Source: Betaproteobacteria bacterium
Lineage (GTDB): Bacteria > Pseudomonadota > Gammaproteobacteria > Burkholderiales > Casimicrobiaceae
Reading direction: 5' to 3'
Length of the DNA stretch: 40,308 nt
Assembly (NCBI GenBank): GCA_003153335.1
Contig: PLYG01000275.1
Span: 12,917-53,224 of the forward strand
Shown: positions 39,802 to 40,308 of the stretch, one piece after another
Numbering within the stretch: position 1 is the stretch's first letter
Layout of the letters: each line of letters starts with the position of its first letter
Translations under genes and position numbers: made by a program
Notes under the pieces: model-generated
What the model saw: only the letters and a program-made list of their open reading frames with translations
The model's database searches: none
Told to the model about the DNA's origin: nothing

Positions 39802-39975
39802 TTGCACTAAGCGCATTGCGCTTTGCATGTTGCACCTACCGCAAGGCGCAATATGCAGCTTTCGAGCCCCAAACCCCTTCCGGTCCTGCTGTTTCTTGCA
39901 CTATGTGCATTGCACTTTGCACCTTGCACTAAGCGCATTGCACCTTGCACTATGCACTTTGCGTTTAGTGCAAAC
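39802..39975. repeat. TTGCAC repeat array, candidate centromere/origin
   Basis: TTGCAC occurs eight times on the plus strand (39802, 39830, 39896, 39910, 39917, 39924, 39938, 39945), with variants TTGCGC and TTGCAT and a reverse copy near 39969. Larger units such as TTGCACTAAGCGCATTGC occur twice. It lies directly before the parM-like gene, as plasmid parC-type sites do. The same hexamer recurs at 32967-33000. Confidence 0.7.
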
Positions 39976-40011
39976 GTGCCGTTTATTTCTGTTATCCTGC
40001 GCTCATTGTAA

Positions 40012-40027
40012 TATCACCGGAGTGATA
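40012..40027. promoter_or_regulatory. Inverted repeat TATCAC-CGGA-GTGATA over the parM RBS
   Basis: Perfect 6-bp arms enclosing CGGA, with the GGAG ribosome-binding site inside and the ATG four bases after. Could be an operator or an RNA hairpin that hides the RBS. Confidence 0.5.
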
Positions 40028-40030
40028 CGA

Positions 40031-40308
40031 ATGCAACGCACCGTAATTGGTTTGGACGTGGGTCACAGCGCGGTCAAAGTCGTCGCGTATTCGCGCCTCG
40101 GTCGCTCCGAAGTGATGTTTCCAACCTTCGTGACGCCGGCGATTGCGATCACCGGCGACCCCAATGAGAAGGCTAAGTGCGATCAGGAAACTGTCGTTGT
40201 TGACGGTTCCGCCTACTTCTTTGGCGACTCGGCGGCGGCCCAAGGGCGCATGAAAAACGTGGTCGGCCTCAACGCGGACTGGATCGAAACGCCGGAATAT
40301 CGTGCGTT
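40031..40308 (+). CDS. parM: ParM/StbA-like actin-fold ATPase (partial)
   Basis: Runs off the right edge; 92 residues are visible. VIGLDVGHSAVKVVAYS is the phosphate-1 motif of the actin/Hsp70 fold, and FPTFVTPAIAITGDP and VVVDGSAYFFGDSA follow as in ParM/StbA and Alp-type plasmid proteins that form filaments to separate plasmid copies. GGAG lies eight bases before the ATG. The repeat array at 39802-39975 would serve as the centromere, and a parR-like adaptor is expected beyond the window. Confidence 0.8.
   Translation, partial: MQRTVIGLDVGHSAVKVVAYSRLGRSEVMFPTFVTPAIAITGDPNEKAKCDQETVVVDGSAYFFGDSAAAQGRMKNVVGLNADWIETPEYRA

Noticed and set aside
39802..39975. CRISPR array
   Set aside because: The repeats are too short (6-18 bases) and irregularly spaced, with no spacers of even length and no cas genes.

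Overview
The window is a GC-rich stretch of a proteobacterial mobile replicon, most likely a large plasmid or integrated plasmid-like element. Supporting this are a plasmid-type topoisomerase III, a ParM/StbA-like partition ATPase entering at the right edge beside a dense TTGCAC repeat cluster, DnaA boxes with inverted repeats near 32.9 kb, several small helix-turn-helix regulators, and long runs of small proteins of unknown function in close operons. No ribosomal, tRNA-cluster or core metabolic genes are present. Codon use and the ATGA stop-start overlaps fit a Beta- or Gammaproteobacterium; the genus cannot be read from the sequence.

Layout. 0-3.5 kb: an XRE regulator behind a perfect 20-bp palindrome, a TnpB element without TnpA, and a second XRE regulator with a hypothetical partner. 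3.5-11.5 kb: backbone operons encoding a serine/threonine-type metallophosphatase, a Rossmann-fold YpsA/molybdenum-carrier-like protein, a GHKL ATPase that also carries an HExxH motif, a DUF6283-like Cys-rich protein and small proteins. 11.5-18.1 kb: an AT-richer island that looks like a defence or cell-suicide locus: a truncated RadC, a CHAT/caspase-like protease, a TIR protein, a secreted trypsin-like protease with a lytic-transglycosylase-like C-terminus, a membrane-anchored protein and a PD-(D/E)xK nuclease with coiled coil and zinc ribbon. Three copies of a ~90-bp repeat lie between these genes. 18.6-22 kb: the topB operon, including an ART-like protein and an HTH protein. 22.5-38.4 kb: an array of about twenty small orphan genes, plus a DUF5131 protein, an ART-like protein and a methyltransferase. 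38.4-40.3 kb: interspersed repeats, a conserved minus-strand gene, the TTGCAC array and the parM-like gene.

Two kinds of shared sequence tie the window together. First, seven promoters between 1.4 and 28.9 kb carry the same inverted repeat, TATNCCC-N6-GGGTATA, whose right arm forms the -10 box; this looks like one repressor controlling most backbone operons. In three cases an ATG lies exactly where transcription should begin. Second, the 22.5-38.4 kb array uses eight near-copies of one terminator, holds a four-member family of ~70-aa paralogues, and contains five otherwise dissimilar proteins that all end in the same short C-terminal tail, S-x-Y-(N/A)-(W/F/Y).

The strongest candidates for undescribed biology are the TIR/CHAT/trypsin/nuclease island, the C-terminal tail shared by the orphan array, the seven-promoter operator, and a tRNA-like cloverleaf at 28875-28944 whose anticodon loop is replaced by a GAAA tetraloop. 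All functional statements come from reading motifs by eye; no database search was made.
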